NCBI GenBank assembly: GCA_945872355.1
Contig: CAMBZU010000013.1
Coordinates: 1-54,066 of the forward strand
Direction: 5' to 3'
DNA: 54,066 nucleotides
Source of the DNA: Chitinophaga pinensis
GTDB taxonomy: Bacteria; Bacteroidota; Bacteroidia; UBA4408
Both the position numbers and the translations under genes were made by a program. Below, one piece after another: positions 1 through 9,639 of this stretch (its first letter is position 1; each line of letters starts with the position of its first letter). The notes beneath the pieces are model-generated. The model was not told where the DNA came from. It worked only from the letters and a program-made list of their open reading frames with translations, and did not search any database.

Positions 1-795
1 ACAGGCACCGATGTTCAAACAGCTTGTAATACTTATACATGGATTGATGGCATTACTTATAATGCCAGCATAAATACACCAACTTTTACGATTGTTGGTG
101 GTTCAGTATCAGGTTGCGATTCTATCGTAACTTTAGATTTAACGATTAATAATTTTGTAACAGGCACAGATGTTCAAACAGCATGTAATACTTTTACTTG
201 GATAGATGGAAATATTTATTTAACAAGCACCAACACACCAACTTTTACGATTGTTGGTGGTTCATCAGCAGGATGTGATTCAATTGTAACTTTATATTTA
301 ACGATTAACAATGCAACCACAAGTATTGATATTCAAACAGCCATTGGAAGCTACACATGGATTGATGGAATAACCTATAATGCGAGTACAAACGCGCCTA
401 CCTTTACAATAGTTGGAGGCTCAGTGCAGGGTTGTGATTCAATTGTTACCCTTAACCTTACAATTAATAATTCAGTATTTGGTGTTGATATCCAAACGGC
501 ATGTGAATCGTTTACATGGATTGACGGTATTTCTTATAATGTCAGCACAAACACACCAACATTTACAATAGTTGGAGGCAGTGCGCAAGGAACAGATAGT
601 ATTGTTACCTTAAACTTAACTATTCTTAATGCAGTAAACGTTATTGATATTCAAACTGCTTGTGATACTTATACTTGGATTGATGGAATTACTTATACTT
701 CAAACAACTCAGTTGCTGTATACACCATACCTGCTGGAAGTTACAATGGTTGCGATTCAATAATAACATTGAACTTAACTATAAACAATACTTAT
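1..795 (+). repeat. Five tandem 159-bp coding repeats
   Basis: Unit boundaries fall at 1, 160, 319, 478 and 637, an exact 159-bp (53-codon) period. Each unit encodes xxDxQTAC-xx-TWIDG-x-Y ... TFTIVGGS ... CDSIVTLNLTINN. Units differ by scattered substitutions, and two have lost a paired Cys (C to I at TAIGSY, C to T at QGTDS). More diverged copies continue after 795. Further units may lie upstream of the window. Confidence 0.9.
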
Positions 796-2451
796 AATTC
801 AAATATTACTACACAAATATGCAGTGGACAATCCTTTTTACTACCAGACGGAACTTCAACTAATATTGGAGGCATATTTAGCTATAATTTAGTAAGTTTA
901 AGTGGTTGTGATTCTATTTTGCAAATAACACTTAATGTTTTAAGCGCTAGTACAGATACAATAAATGCACAGATTTGTAATGGACAACCTTACATGCTTC
1001 CAAATGGAACTATTGTTAATACCAATGGAATATATGACGTGTTATTTACTAACCAATATGGTTGTGATAGCACTGTAACAACAGTGATTACTTTGGGAGC
1101 CAATATGTTAGCTAATGTGCAAATAGCATGCACTCCCTCCGGTGCAATTTGTGCTGGAACACCTGTTACATACACAGCAGGCTCAATTAATGGAGGAACT
1201 ACGCCTACCTATCAATGGTTTGTGAACGGAATTGCAGTGCCAGGTCAAACGATGAATGAGTTTACTTCTTTTAATCTTAATAATGGCGACCAAATTTCAG
1301 TTCAATTAAGCTCAAATGAACCATGTGTGTCAAATCCAATTGTGCTTTCTAATGTCATTACACAGGTTGTTTTGCCTGTTTTAACTTCAAGTGTTTCCAT
1401 CTTAACTACCCAGCAATTTCCTGCTTGCTCAGGTTATCCAATTACATTTACATCATCCGTAATTAATGGAGGCTCAAATCCAACCTATCAATGGTTTATT
1501 AACGGGCTTCCTGTTGTTGGCGGCACGAATGATACGCTAATTATTTATGCGCTTAATAATAATGATATCATTACCTTAAATACAAATTCAGATTTACTGT
1601 GCATTTCAAACCCTACCGCTTATTCAAATAGCATTGTAGTTACTTTAATTCAAAGTATTACGCCAACCGTTTATATAAGCTCCGACGACACTGTAATTTG
1701 TGAGCAGCAAAGTGTAAACTTCACAGCACATGTGAATGGCGCAGGAGCTAGTGCTATAGTATACTATTGGTATGTTAATGCTGCTTTAATTTCGGTTGGA
1801 GAAGATACTTTGTTTAGTTATAATTCATTTTCAAATCAAGACAGTGTTACATGCCAAATAGTGTCTTCTTATATTTGTGTAAATCCACCAGTTATAATTT
1901 CAAATGCAATTAATGTTACGGTAAATCCCAATCCAATAATTGATATGATCTATTACAATTATACTTTGAATATTTGCGATTCACTTCATCTCATAACTTC
2001 TACAAATATCAGCGATCCAATTATAAATTGGCATGCAAATTCATACTTAAGTTGTAATAATTGTTTAGATCCATATACCACCACTTTGTATGATACAACT
2101 TGGTATTATGTAACAGTTATGGATCCTACAAATGGTTGTTTTATGCAAGATTCTACCATAGTATATTTAAATGCTGAACCTGAAGTATTTATTCCAAACG
2201 CCTTTAGTCCTAATGGCGACCTAAATAATGATATCTTATTAATTAGAGGAAATTGTTTAAAAGATGTTTCACTTAAAATTTATGATCGTTGGGGAGAGTT
2301 AGTTTTTATTACTAATACTATTTCTTTGGGCTGGGATGGTAAATTTAAAGGCAGTGATGCTGCCGCAGATGTTTATGTTTATATTTTAGACTATGTTTTA
2401 TTTAATGATAAGATAAAACACGAAAAAGGAAATATTACCCTGATGAGATAA
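1..2451 (+). CDS. Giant repeat adhesin, T9SS type B sorting domain (5' end outside window)
   Basis: The frame is open from base 1, so this is the 3' part of a longer gene; an internal ATG at 424 is not the start. The visible 816 codons begin with five 53-residue repeats (DxQTAC..(Y/F)TWIDG...CDSIVTLNLTINN). Two diverged units with SGQ/NGQ..LPDGT follow, then about three Ig-like modules of the type (A)CxGxPVTxTxxxxNGGxxPTYQWFxNG. The last ~85 residues (VFIPNAFSPNGDLNND ... LKIYDRWGELVF ... GWDGKFKGSDA) match the gliding-motility-associated C-terminal domain, which is the type B T9SS signal. The protein is therefore expected to cross the outer membrane through T9SS and stay on the surface or be released. 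It is probably an adhesin; the ligand is unknown. The 3' neighbour converges on it. Confidence 0.9.
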   Translation, partial: TGTDVQTACNTYTWIDGITYNASINTPTFTIVGGSVSGCDSIVTLDLTINNFVTGTDVQTACNTFTWIDGNIYLTSTNTPTFTIVGGSSAGCDSIVTLYLTINNATTSIDIQTAIGSYTWIDGITYNASTNAPTFTIVGGSVQGCDSIVTLNLTINNSVFGVDIQTACESFTWIDGISYNVSTNTPTFTIVGGSAQGTDSIVTLNLTILNAVNVIDIQTACDTYTWIDGITYTSNNSVAVYTIPAGSYNGCDSIITLNLTINNTYNSNITTQICSGQSFLLPDGTSTNIGGIFSYNLVSLSGCDSILQITLNVLSASTDTINAQICNGQPYMLPNGTIVNTNGIYDVLFTNQYGCDSTVTTVITLGANMLANVQIACTPSGAICAGTPVTYTAGSINGGTTPTYQWFVNGIAVPGQTMNEFTSFNLNNGDQISVQLSSNEPCVSNPIVLSNVITQVVLPVLTSSVSILTTQQFPACSGYPITFTSSVINGGSNPTYQWFINGLPVVGGTNDTLIIYALNNNDIITLNTNSDLLCISNPTAYSNSIVVTLIQSITPTVYISSDDTVICEQQSVNFTAHVNGAGASAIVYYWYVNAALISVGEDTLFSYNSFSNQDSVTCQIVSSYICVNPPVIISNAINVTVNPNPIIDMIYYNYTLNICDSLHLITSTNISDPIINWHANSYLSCNNCLDPYTTTLYDTTWYYVTVMDPTNGCFMQDSTIVYLNAEPEVFIPNAFSPNGDLNNDILLIRGNCLKDVSLKIYDRWGELVFITNTISLGWDGKFKGSDAAADVYVYILDYVLFNDKIKHEKGNITLMR

Positions 2452-2536
2452 TTAGCCTATTTACAACTATTTCATAGATAAGATTAGGCCTATCAATAAG
2501 TTCATAATTTGCTGCTTACTGGTCAGTAATAACGTT

Positions 2537-3256
2537 TTAAAACAAGTCCATAAGATTCTTTACAGCAGTTATTCTTGTTGTTGTAAATCCTTCGGCAAAA
2601 TTTACATTCACCATTCTGCCTAAATCCGAAGCACGTTCCTTAAGGCTATTAAGAAAGGCCAATGAACTAATTGGGGTTTCCGGTTCCTTCGAATTTGGGT
2701 TGTAGAATTGAGAAGAATAGGCCAACACAACATTAATTTTTGTGTCCATCTCACTCGAAATATCAATTACAAAATCAGGCTTGATATAATTGTACTGAAT
2801 ATAATGAAAAATGGATTTAGGCCTCCATGGTAACTGAGCAATATTGTTTTCATCCAATGTATTTACTTTTACCAAGCCTGCATAAAAACTAGCGTCGGCA
2901 ACTAATTTAGCAGCTCTTCCATGATCTGGATGCCTATCTTCAACTGCATTTGCTAAAACTATTTCGGGCCTATATTTCCTTATTTTTTGAATAATTGGCA
3001 TTAGGTGTTCTTGGTCATTTTTAAAGAAACCATCGGCAAAACCTAGATTTTCTCTTATCGAAATTTTCATCAATTGAGATGCTTTCTCCGCTTCTGCAGA
3101 CCTTAGCAAGGCATTGCCTCTTGTTCCAAGTTCGCCAGCAGTGAGATCAATAATTCCGGTTTTAAGACCCAATTCTTGATGTTTAATGAGTGTGCCTGAG
3201 CAACTTAATTCAACATCATCAGGATGAGCCGCAAAGGCTAAGATAGCTAGTTTCAA
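2537..3256 (-). CDS. bshB1: Bacillithiol biosynthesis deacetylase BshB1 (PIG-L/LmbE family)
   Basis: This zinc-dependent deacetylase is predicted to remove the acetyl group from GlcNAc-malate, the second step of bacillithiol synthesis. The N-terminal zinc motif AHPDD is at residues 10-14 and the second metal/catalytic motif DRHPDH at 107-112. The GELGTRG and RENLGFADGFF segments fit BshB1 better than generic PIG-L proteins. At 239 aa it has normal family length. The start is TTG (3256-3254); no ATG exists between the upstream in-frame stop and the conserved KLAILAFAAHPDD. It begins one base after the stop of the peroxidase gene, so the two are almost certainly co-transcribed and translationally coupled. 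That makes a plausible thiol-redox operon. bshA and bshC are not in the window. Confidence 0.88.
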   Translation of the reverse strand: MKLAILAFAAHPDDVELSCSGTLIKHQELGLKTGIIDLTAGELGTRGNALLRSAEAEKASQLMKISIRENLGFADGFFKNDQEHLMPIIQKIRKYRPEIVLANAVEDRHPDHGRAAKLVADASFYAGLVKVNTLDENNIAQLPWRPKSIFHYIQYNYIKPDFVIDISSEMDTKINVVLAYSSQFYNPNSKEPETPISSLAFLNSLKERASDLGRMVNVNFAEGFTTTRITAVKNLMDLF

Positions 3257-3257
3257 A

Positions 3258-3806
3258 TTATTTTGAGATAAAGTCCATTAATTCTTTTGAAGATAATGGG
3301 GCTGTTTTAGGAGCAATGCTTTCAACCCAATTGCCCTTTTCATCGATTAAAAATTTTTGAAAATTCCATGTAACTGGGGCATCTTTAACACCATTGCTCG
3401 CTTTTTCTGTTAGCCATTTGTAAATGGGCGCTATATCACTTCCTTTTACAGATATTTTTGACATCATTGGAAAACTTACAGCATAGTTTTTTGAACAAAA
3501 TGATTTGATTTCCTTATCGGTGCCTGGTTCTTGTGCTCCAAAGTTATTTGCAGGAAATCCAATAACAACCACATTTTTTGATTTGTATTTTTTGTAGATT
3601 TCCTCCAATGCACCATATTGAGGTGTATTTCCACACTCAGAAGCGGTATTCACTATAATTATTTTTTTACCCTTTAAGCTACTGAAATTAAAGGTATTGC
3701 CATCTATACTTTTAACACTAAAATCATAAATAGATTTTGGCTTGTTTTGGGCAAAGCCTGTTAGGGAAAGGATTGAAACTAAAAGTGTGAAGCTTATTTT
3801 TTTCAT
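3258..3806 (-). CDS. Secreted glutathione peroxidase-family protein
   Basis: This is a thiol peroxidase of the GPx/BtuE type that reduces hydroperoxides. The active-site motif NTASECGNTPQY places the peroxidatic Cys at residue 58. Gln92 lies in FPANNFGAQEPG, and Trp147/Asn148 in the WNFQKFL motif, so the catalytic tetrad is complete. It uses Cys rather than selenocysteine. An N-terminal Sec signal peptide (MKK, then a hydrophobic stretch, then GFAQ; cut near residue 20) places it in the periplasm. There is no lipobox. The ATG is at 3806. It is the first gene of a two-gene leftward unit with bshB1. The reductant is unknown: the cytosolic thiol made by the bshB1 pathway would not obviously reach a periplasmic enzyme, so a thioredoxin-like donor is the alternative. 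Confidence 0.85.
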   Translation of the reverse strand: MKKISFTLLVSILSLTGFAQNKPKSIYDFSVKSIDGNTFNFSSLKGKKIIIVNTASECGNTPQYGALEEIYKKYKSKNVVVIGFPANNFGAQEPGTDKEIKSFCSKNYAVSFPMMSKISVKGSDIAPIYKWLTEKASNGVKDAPVTWNFQKFLIDEKGNWVESIAPKTAPLSSKELMDFISK

Positions 3807-3844
3807 AGTTTATTGTTTAATAAAGTAAACATTTTTTTTGTAAA

Positions 3845-4837
3845 TTAGTTTGAATTCAATTTTATTATTAGTTCATAAAGTCGATTGCTATAACCAACTT
3901 CATTATCATACCATCCTACCACTTTAACCATTGGCCCAACTACAGAAGTTAGCAAGGAGTCAAAAACTACAGAGTGAGGGTTTCCAATTACATCAACAGA
4001 TACAATTGGGTCTTCAGTATATTCAATAATTCCTTTAAATTGGTTACTGGCAGCGGCTTTAAAAGCAGCATTTACCTCTGCTTCGGTTGCTTTGGCCTCA
4101 AGTATCACTGTAATATCGGTTAATGATCCATCTGGCACAGGAACACGAATACCGCCTCCACCAATATTGCCTTCCAACTTTGGAAAAATTTTGGTTAATG
4201 CCTTAGCTGCACCTGTGGTTGTTGGAATAATTGAAAGCGCGGCTGCTCTGGCCCTTCTTAAATCATGATGCGGAGAATCTATTAATCTTTGATCGCCTGT
4301 ATAAGAATGTGTGGTGCTAATAAATGCAGCCTTCACCTGCCATAAATCATCTAAAATTTTTATGAGGGGTGCCGCAGAATTTGTTGTACATGATGCATTT
4401 GAAATGATTGTGTCATTTACATTAATAATTCCATCGTTTACGCCAAGAACCACACTTTTTATAGAAGGGTCCTTGGGAGGTGCAGATAAAATTACCTTTT
4501 TTGCACCTTGCTTTAAATGTATTTCCGCACTTTTTCTATCTAAAAATAAACCAGTACATTCCACTACTGCTTCTACAGATGGATTATTCCAATCCAATAG
4601 TTCTAACTTAGCATGATGTGTTACTTTAATAAACTTATCATTAATAAAAATGCCATCTTCATTAGCGCTCACTTTTCCATTAAATTTTCCATGAATTGAA
4701 TCATATTTAATCAAATGCGCAATTGTATTGTTATCGGTTAATTCGTTAATTGCAATTACCTCAATATCACCTCTTAGAACACAAGTCTTGAGTAATGTTC
4801 TGCCAATCCTACCTAAACCATTAATTCCAATTTTCAT
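3845..4837 (-). CDS. gap: Glyceraldehyde-3-phosphate dehydrogenase, type I
   Basis: This glycolytic/gluconeogenic enzyme converts glyceraldehyde-3-phosphate to 1,3-bisphosphoglycerate with NAD(P)+ and phosphate in the cytosol. The N-terminal Rossmann motif is GINGLGRIGR (residues 4-13). The catalytic Cys150 sits in SNASCTTNS, and His177 (STTHSYTGDQ) is its base. The C-terminal WYDNEVGYSNR motif is intact. I chose the ATG at 4837, directly before KIGINGLGRIGR, over an upstream in-frame TTG at 4855 that adds six poorly conserved residues. The length of 330 aa is normal for the family. A terminator for the neighbouring BNR gene lies just upstream, so gap has its own promoter. After its stop only 38 bp separate it from the peroxidase start. 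Confidence 0.95.
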   Translation of the reverse strand: MKIGINGLGRIGRTLLKTCVLRGDIEVIAINELTDNNTIAHLIKYDSIHGKFNGKVSANEDGIFINDKFIKVTHHAKLELLDWNNPSVEAVVECTGLFLDRKSAEIHLKQGAKKVILSAPPKDPSIKSVVLGVNDGIINVNDTIISNASCTTNSAAPLIKILDDLWQVKAAFISTTHSYTGDQRLIDSPHHDLRRARAAALSIIPTTTGAAKALTKIFPKLEGNIGGGGIRVPVPDGSLTDITVILEAKATEAEVNAAFKAAASNQFKGIIEYTEDPIVSVDVIGNPHSVVFDSLLTSVVGPMVKVVGWYDNEVGYSNRLYELIIKLNSN

Positions 4838-4859
4838 TATAGTTATTTTATACAAATAT

Positions 4860-4897
4860 CAAAAAAATAACCCCACTAGCAACAATTGCTAATGGGG
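4860..4897 (-). terminator. Intrinsic terminator of the BNR-propeller gene
   Basis: Arms 4871-4882 (CCCCACTAGCAA) and 4886-4897 (TTGCTAATGGGG) form a 12-bp stem with one G-U pair and a 3-nt loop. On the minus strand the stem is followed by TTATTTTTTT. It lies 22 bp after the stop of the 4919-7813 gene and before gap. Confidence 0.85.
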
Positions 4898-4918
4898 CTA
4901 TTATATTGATTAGCTTAT

Positions 4919-7813
4919 TTAGTTTTTAACAACAAATTTCACAACTTTTTTATAGTTGCCATTTGTAACTGATGCTATGTAAGTTCCATTATTTAAACCA
5001 TCGTTTTGGAAAGTATATAAATTTGTTCCTTTTTTTAATGATCCTAAGCTGATGTTCCTTACCAATTTACCTTGTAAATCATAAATTGCTAAACTGGTGT
5101 TACCAGTTTCTGGAAGATAAAATTTGAAGGTTGCTTGTTCAAAAACAGGGTTAGGATATATTAATAATTGATCTGCCTGAGCTGATGTTGCACCTTCTAT
5201 TTCTTTAACACTTGTTAGTGTGGAGGTTTTGAAAATACCACGACCGTGGGTTGCAGCATAAATAGTACCAGAGTTCCAGCATTTGTTGTAAGGATGTGTT
5301 TGTTGACGAAGCATGAATACTGCACAATTTGCCATCCCATCATTATCAAGCGACCAATTAGTACCACCATTATTTGATGTCCAAATGCCATATTCGGTAC
5401 CTATGATCACTCTGTCTCCATTTGAGTAATCAATTAATGAAGAGTAAACAGGCATTTTTGGTAAATTACCTTGTACATTGGTAAAATTAGAGGTATTGGC
5501 CGAGTTTAATGCAGTGGTTGCATTTGCACAACGATATACATAATTAGTATTATCATAATTACCCAAAGTTGCAATTACTTTATTTGCATTATTAGGGTCA
5601 ACACATACGCTAGTAACACATTGTCCACTAAATTTAGCAATTCTAGTACAAGTTAAAGTGCTTGCTGCATTGTTTATCCAACCTGATAAAGTATCACTTA
5701 AAGTGTTAAACTTAATTGAATTAAGGTTAGAAATTCTGAATATAGCCCCTGCCGTTCCGCCTATCTTGGTACCAACATATAAATGGTTGCCATCTGAAGA
5801 AAAAGCAAGAGAAGCAACTTCGCCTTCTAAACCATCATTACTTCCTACGGTTCCATTAACTGCAATTGGCATCCAGTATGGACTGTCGCTAAAATTAAGC
5901 GGTCTTACAGCCAAAAATACTCTGTTTGCATTTCCAGTTGTCATTCCAAGTGCCATTCTTGAGCTAATAATATCTTTAATGTTACTAATAGTATCACCTG
6001 CGTTTGCTGATGAAGTGCCATTGTATGTTGCAGTAAAAGGGTAGTTTGAATTGTTGCTGTAGGCTGTAAAATCGGCTCCAGGCTGTATCGTTTGTCCTTC
6101 TGGTACAATATAATTTACAACGTCTTGGCTATTTTGATTGTTGAAACTTTCCCAAAGACGAATAACCGTATGAAAAGAAGATGCTTCAAGATATGCTGTA
6201 GGGGCTCCTTTTAAGAATGTAGCATAAGAACCACCAAGTGTACCTGATCTTCTGATATCTCCAAAATAAAGTGAACCAAAAGAAGCGTCAGGATTAATAG
6301 CTGAAAAATCACAATCAAATCCATCTCCACCAATAACTTCATTAGCCCAGCGGGTAGTTGGCCCAGTAAAATCAATTAAATTTGTTCCATTGTCTTGCGC
6401 TCCTCCTAAAACTTCACCTCTAATAGAGGTTGCAACAGAATAAAATTGAGTTACAGCATAATCTCTGTTAATAGCAGCAAATGTTTCACCGCCATCAGCA
6501 GATTTAAAAACACCGCCATCATTTGTAAAGTACACTATATTAGGTCTTTCTGTATCAAAAACTACTTGATGGTGATCGGCATGGTTATAATATTGACTAT
6601 AAGGAGCATAGTTCCAAGCAGAAATTTGATTCCAACCTCCAGAAGGAGTATAACTCCATAAGTCTAGGCCACCACAAATAACTCTATCTTTATTTGCTGG
6701 GTCAACACCAATTGCACAAGCATAATCACCTTGGTTTCCTAAAATTTGAAAAACTGTACCCCCTGTTGAATTTGGCAATAAGGTAAATGTGTTACCTTTA
6801 TCTTCTGATTTCCAAACTCCCATAACAGAGAATGTGCTTTTTGCTCCAATACAATATACAACATTTGGATCACTAGGAGCAGTGGCAATTTGAAGATTTG
6901 TCATTCCAGCTGTTGCAGAAGGAAGTGTTTTTAAGGTAAAATTTGTACCGTCATTAGAAACATACATTTTATTACCAATACTAGCATATATACTTCCGTC
7001 GGTACCAGCTTCTACATCCTTACAAGCAGTTTGCAACGAAGTAGGATTTAGCCAATTTGCGCCACCATCAACTGAATATCTTAAACCTTTTGTTGTACCA
7101 GCGTATAGTTTGCCATTGGCATATTCAAGAGAGTATACATAAGAGAATGCTTGAGCGTACAAGTTGTTATAAGGTGTTGTTGGTGATGGATCTGTTTGAG
7201 GAATTAGAGTAAAGGTATTGCCATCGGTTGATTGCCAGATACCACTACCGATGCAAGAAGAATTACCTGTACCCGGTGTTCCTCTAACGCCAAGTAAAAA
7301 CTCACCAGTTCCTACATAAATTTTTCCACTTGGCTCTTGGCAAATACTCACTGCAGCTATGTTTTCCCATTGGTTATTAGTAACTGAAATCCAATTTGCA
7401 CCGCCATTTGTACTTTTCCAAAGACCGCCATTAACGCCACCTGCAAAAAGTGTTTTGCCAGTAGCATCTCTATTGTCAATCAATAAACATCTTGTTCTGC
7501 CGCCTATGTTGTCAGGACCCATTTCATTCCAATTAAGCCCTAATGATCCGGCTCTAGAATTTTGCATTTCCCTTACTGCATTCTTGGCATCAGCCATTGC
7601 TTGAAAAGGGATGTCGCCTGTAATTGCGTTTTTGCGCATTGCAAAGTAATACTCAGCAGCTAAAGCACCTGTTCTTTCCTTGCTAACACTAGCATCACTG
7701 TTTTTTCTTGGTTCGTATTTCGAAATATTCGAGGCCAGTCCGAAGGCAAACAAAACACCAATTGAACTTACTCCAAGTAACAATTTACTAAGGGTAATTT
7801 TTTTCGATTTCAT
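4919..7813 (-). CDS. BNR/Asp-box beta-propeller protein, T9SS type A sorting domain
   Basis: A 964-aa exported protein. It starts with an N-terminal hydrophobic segment after KSKK (about residues 8-27). A spacer containing AAEYYFAMR and a conserved LNWNEMGPDNIGGRTR entry motif follow. Next is a long propeller region with repeated Asp-box sequences (WKSTNGGANW, WQSTDGNTF, RYSVDGGANW, WKSEDKGNTF, FKSADGGETF, WTSNNGGTNW). This is the WD40/YVTN or sialidase-like fold common in Bacteroidota surface proteins; catalytic sialidase residues cannot be inferred. The last ~80 residues (LLIYPNPVFEQATFKF ... LAIYDLQGKLVRN ... LNNGTYIASVTNG) are a Por-secretion tail, so T9SS export is expected. It is apparently monocistronic, with a strong terminator. 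Substrate or role unknown. Confidence 0.88.
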   Translation of the reverse strand: MKSKKITLSKLLLGVSSIGVLFAFGLASNISKYEPRKNSDASVSKERTGALAAEYYFAMRKNAITGDIPFQAMADAKNAVREMQNSRAGSLGLNWNEMGPDNIGGRTRCLLIDNRDATGKTLFAGGVNGGLWKSTNGGANWISVTNNQWENIAAVSICQEPSGKIYVGTGEFLLGVRGTPGTGNSSCIGSGIWQSTDGNTFTLIPQTDPSPTTPYNNLYAQAFSYVYSLEYANGKLYAGTTKGLRYSVDGGANWLNPTSLQTACKDVEAGTDGSIYASIGNKMYVSNDGTNFTLKTLPSATAGMTNLQIATAPSDPNVVYCIGAKSTFSVMGVWKSEDKGNTFTLLPNSTGGTVFQILGNQGDYACAIGVDPANKDRVICGGLDLWSYTPSGGWNQISAWNYAPYSQYYNHADHHQVVFDTERPNIVYFTNDGGVFKSADGGETFAAINRDYAVTQFYSVATSIRGEVLGGAQDNGTNLIDFTGPTTRWANEVIGGDGFDCDFSAINPDASFGSLYFGDIRRSGTLGGSYATFLKGAPTAYLEASSFHTVIRLWESFNNQNSQDVVNYIVPEGQTIQPGADFTAYSNNSNYPFTATYNGTSSANAGDTISNIKDIISSRMALGMTTGNANRVFLAVRPLNFSDSPYWMPIAVNGTVGSNDGLEGEVASLAFSSDGNHLYVGTKIGGTAGAIFRISNLNSIKFNTLSDTLSGWINNAASTLTCTRIAKFSGQCVTSVCVDPNNANKVIATLGNYDNTNYVYRCANATTALNSANTSNFTNVQGNLPKMPVYSSLIDYSNGDRVIIGTEYGIWTSNNGGTNWSLDNDGMANCAVFMLRQQTHPYNKCWNSGTIYAATHGRGIFKTSTLTSVKEIEGATSAQADQLLIYPNPVFEQATFKFYLPETGNTSLAIYDLQGKLVRNISLGSLKKGTNLYTFQNDGLNNGTYIASVTNGNYKKVVKFVVKN

Positions 7814-7873
7814 ATTATAATTATTAAATTGAGATGTTACAAATAAACTAATTTTTTTAAAATAAACAAAGTC

Positions 7874-8752
7874 TTAAAATAAATGTTTTTCAGCATGATA
7901 TGAAGATCTTACCAAAGGCCCACTTTCAACATATCTAAAACCTAATTGAAGGGCGATTGTTTTAAGTTTAGCAAACTGTTCAGGTCTAATAAATTCTTTA
8001 ACAGCCAAATGTTTAGGTGTTGGTTGCAGGTATTGCCCTAAAGTTAATATTTTAACTTCACTTTTCCTAAGATCCTCCATTGCTTCAATAATTTCTGCTT
8101 CGGTTTCTCCCAATCCAAGCATAATACCTGATTTGGATTTAATTCCAGCCGCACTTAATCTTGCAAGCACTTCTAAACTTCTCTCATACTTTGCTTGTAT
8201 GCGCACTTGTTTAGTTAATCGTTTAACAGTTTCTAGGTTGTGAGACACTATTTCTGGAGCAACATCAATAATGCGCTGTAGGTTTTCCCATTTTCCTTGA
8301 AAGTCGGGAATGAGTGTTTCTAATGTGGTATGAGGACTTTCACTTCTTATTGCATTAATTGTTTCGGCCCAGATAATACTTCCACCATCTTTTAATTCAT
8401 CACGATCCACAGAAGTAATCACACAGTGTTTGATTTTCATCAACTTTACAGATTCAGCTACTCTTCTGGGTTCATCTTTATCAACTGGTAAAGGTTTTCC
8501 AGTTGCAACAGCACAAAATCCACAAGAACGCGTACAAATATTGCCAAGTATCATAAATGTTGCGGTGCCTGCGCCCCAGCATTCACCCATATTCGGACAA
8601 TTACCACTTTCGCAGATGGTATGCAACTTATGCTCACTAACTATCTTTCTAACATCAGCATATTCTTTACCTGTTGGTAATTTAACTCTTAACCAATCTG
8701 GCTTTTTAATGCCTCTATTTTCAATACTTTTATTATTTTCCTCCACTAACAT
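7874..8752 (-). CDS. lipA: Lipoyl synthase (radical SAM)
   Basis: LipA inserts two sulfurs into protein-bound octanoyl groups to make lipoyl cofactors for pyruvate and 2-oxoglutarate dehydrogenases. The auxiliary cluster cysteines are C47, C52 and C58 ([12 protein letters not shown]). The radical-SAM CxxxCxxC is C73/C77/C80 (CTRSCGFC). The C-terminal RSSYHAEK motif supplies the serine ligand of the auxiliary cluster (S283). All are intact and 292 aa is normal. The ATG start is at 8752, 13 bp after the stop of the outer-membrane protein gene, so the two probably share a promoter. lipB is not seen nearby. Confidence 0.96.
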   Translation of the reverse strand: MLVEENNKSIENRGIKKPDWLRVKLPTGKEYADVRKIVSEHKLHTICESGNCPNMGECWGAGTATFMILGNICTRSCGFCAVATGKPLPVDKDEPRRVAESVKLMKIKHCVITSVDRDELKDGGSIIWAETINAIRSESPHTTLETLIPDFQGKWENLQRIIDVAPEIVSHNLETVKRLTKQVRIQAKYERSLEVLARLSAAGIKSKSGIMLGLGETEAEIIEAMEDLRKSEVKILTLGQYLQPTPKHLAVKEFIRPEQFAKLKTIALQLGFRYVESGPLVRSSYHAEKHLF

Positions 8753-8765
8753 AATTAAATTTTTA

Positions 8766-9533
8766 TTACCATCTTTTTCCCCAATTTACTGCAACGTAAA
8801 ATGAGAAAGTAAAGGGATTATTTGTATTGAAAGCCATTACCTGCATTGCCTTTGGATGAAAATCCAGGATAAGACCAGTTTCAATATTTCTTATTACTTC
8901 TTGATCTGCACCATATTCAAAGCTAAGCCCAAATTTGCCGTAAACACCGGGATTGAATTTCAATTCATTGATACCTCTTAAAAAAGGAGCTCTACCATAA
9001 ATATTTTCAGCAAAGTGAGTTTCAGGATTGTATTTTTCAGTTACTAATTCATACCTATCTGGTATGGCTAATGATTGTTTATATATTTCTAAATAAACCG
9101 GTTTTAAAAGCCCAAGCGAAGCACCAGCATAATAATTAAGTTTTATTTCAAGCGCACCTGGTAATTCTTCATCAAAAATTACTTTTTGAATACCGTAACC
9201 AACTCTTAAAAAAGCAGCATTGCTTAGTTTTCCGTAATAATAACTTTTAGAATTGTTTGAAGCAGATTGATTTTGCAATTTCACTTCCTTTGGATGTCTA
9301 TAACTGACATAGTCAAAGTCCATCATTCGCTTCATGGTGCCTGTAAGGTGTTTGCCTTTTCTGTATGAAAAGCCCCAACCATGTGAATTTATATTGACCC
9401 CAAAAAAAGACTCGTTGCGCAATTGTATTTCTGGGTGATCTAATTCATTACCGGTCATTAATTGCCCATAAACAAATTGACTGCCTAAAACAGTTACAAA
9501 GAAAAATATGTTTTTTAAGATTTTACTTGACAT
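8766..9533 (-). CDS. Conserved outer-membrane beta-barrel-like protein of unknown function
   Basis: A 255-aa protein with a Sec signal peptide (residues 1-23, [23 protein letters not shown]). The rest is dominated by alternating hydrophobic/polar beta-strand-like segments ([59 protein letters not shown]). It ends in [15 protein letters not shown], with an aromatic final residue typical of barrels assembled by BAM. I do not recognise a named family. It sits directly upstream of lipA in one transcription unit; a functional link to lipoylation is not evident. A well-spaced Bacteroidota promoter lies just before the ATG. Confidence 0.7.
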   Translation of the reverse strand: MSSKILKNIFFFVTVLGSQFVYGQLMTGNELDHPEIQLRNESFFGVNINSHGWGFSYRKGKHLTGTMKRMMDFDYVSYRHPKEVKLQNQSASNNSKSYYYGKLSNAAFLRVGYGIQKVIFDEELPGALEIKLNYYAGASLGLLKPVYLEIYKQSLAIPDRYELVTEKYNPETHFAENIYGRAPFLRGINELKFNPGVYGKFGLSFEYGADQEVIRNIETGLILDFHPKAMQVMAFNTNNPFTFSFYVAVNWGKRW

Positions 9534-9543
9534 AATTAGAAAG

Positions 9544-9574
9544 CAAAGCTACAAAAATCAAAATCGTATTCAAA
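9544..9574 (-). promoter_or_regulatory. Promoter for the barrel gene-lipA unit
   Basis: On the minus strand TTTG (9574-9571) is separated by exactly 19 nt from TAGCTTTG (9551-9544). This is a full match to the Bacteroidota housekeeping consensus TTTG-N19-TAnnTTTG. The ATG at 9533 follows closely, implying a very short leader. Confidence 0.6.
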
Positions 9575-9639
9575 CTAATTTTAAAGAATTTACTATTATA
9601 CTTGTACTTTTATAAAACAGTAAACATAGCAACAAGTTT

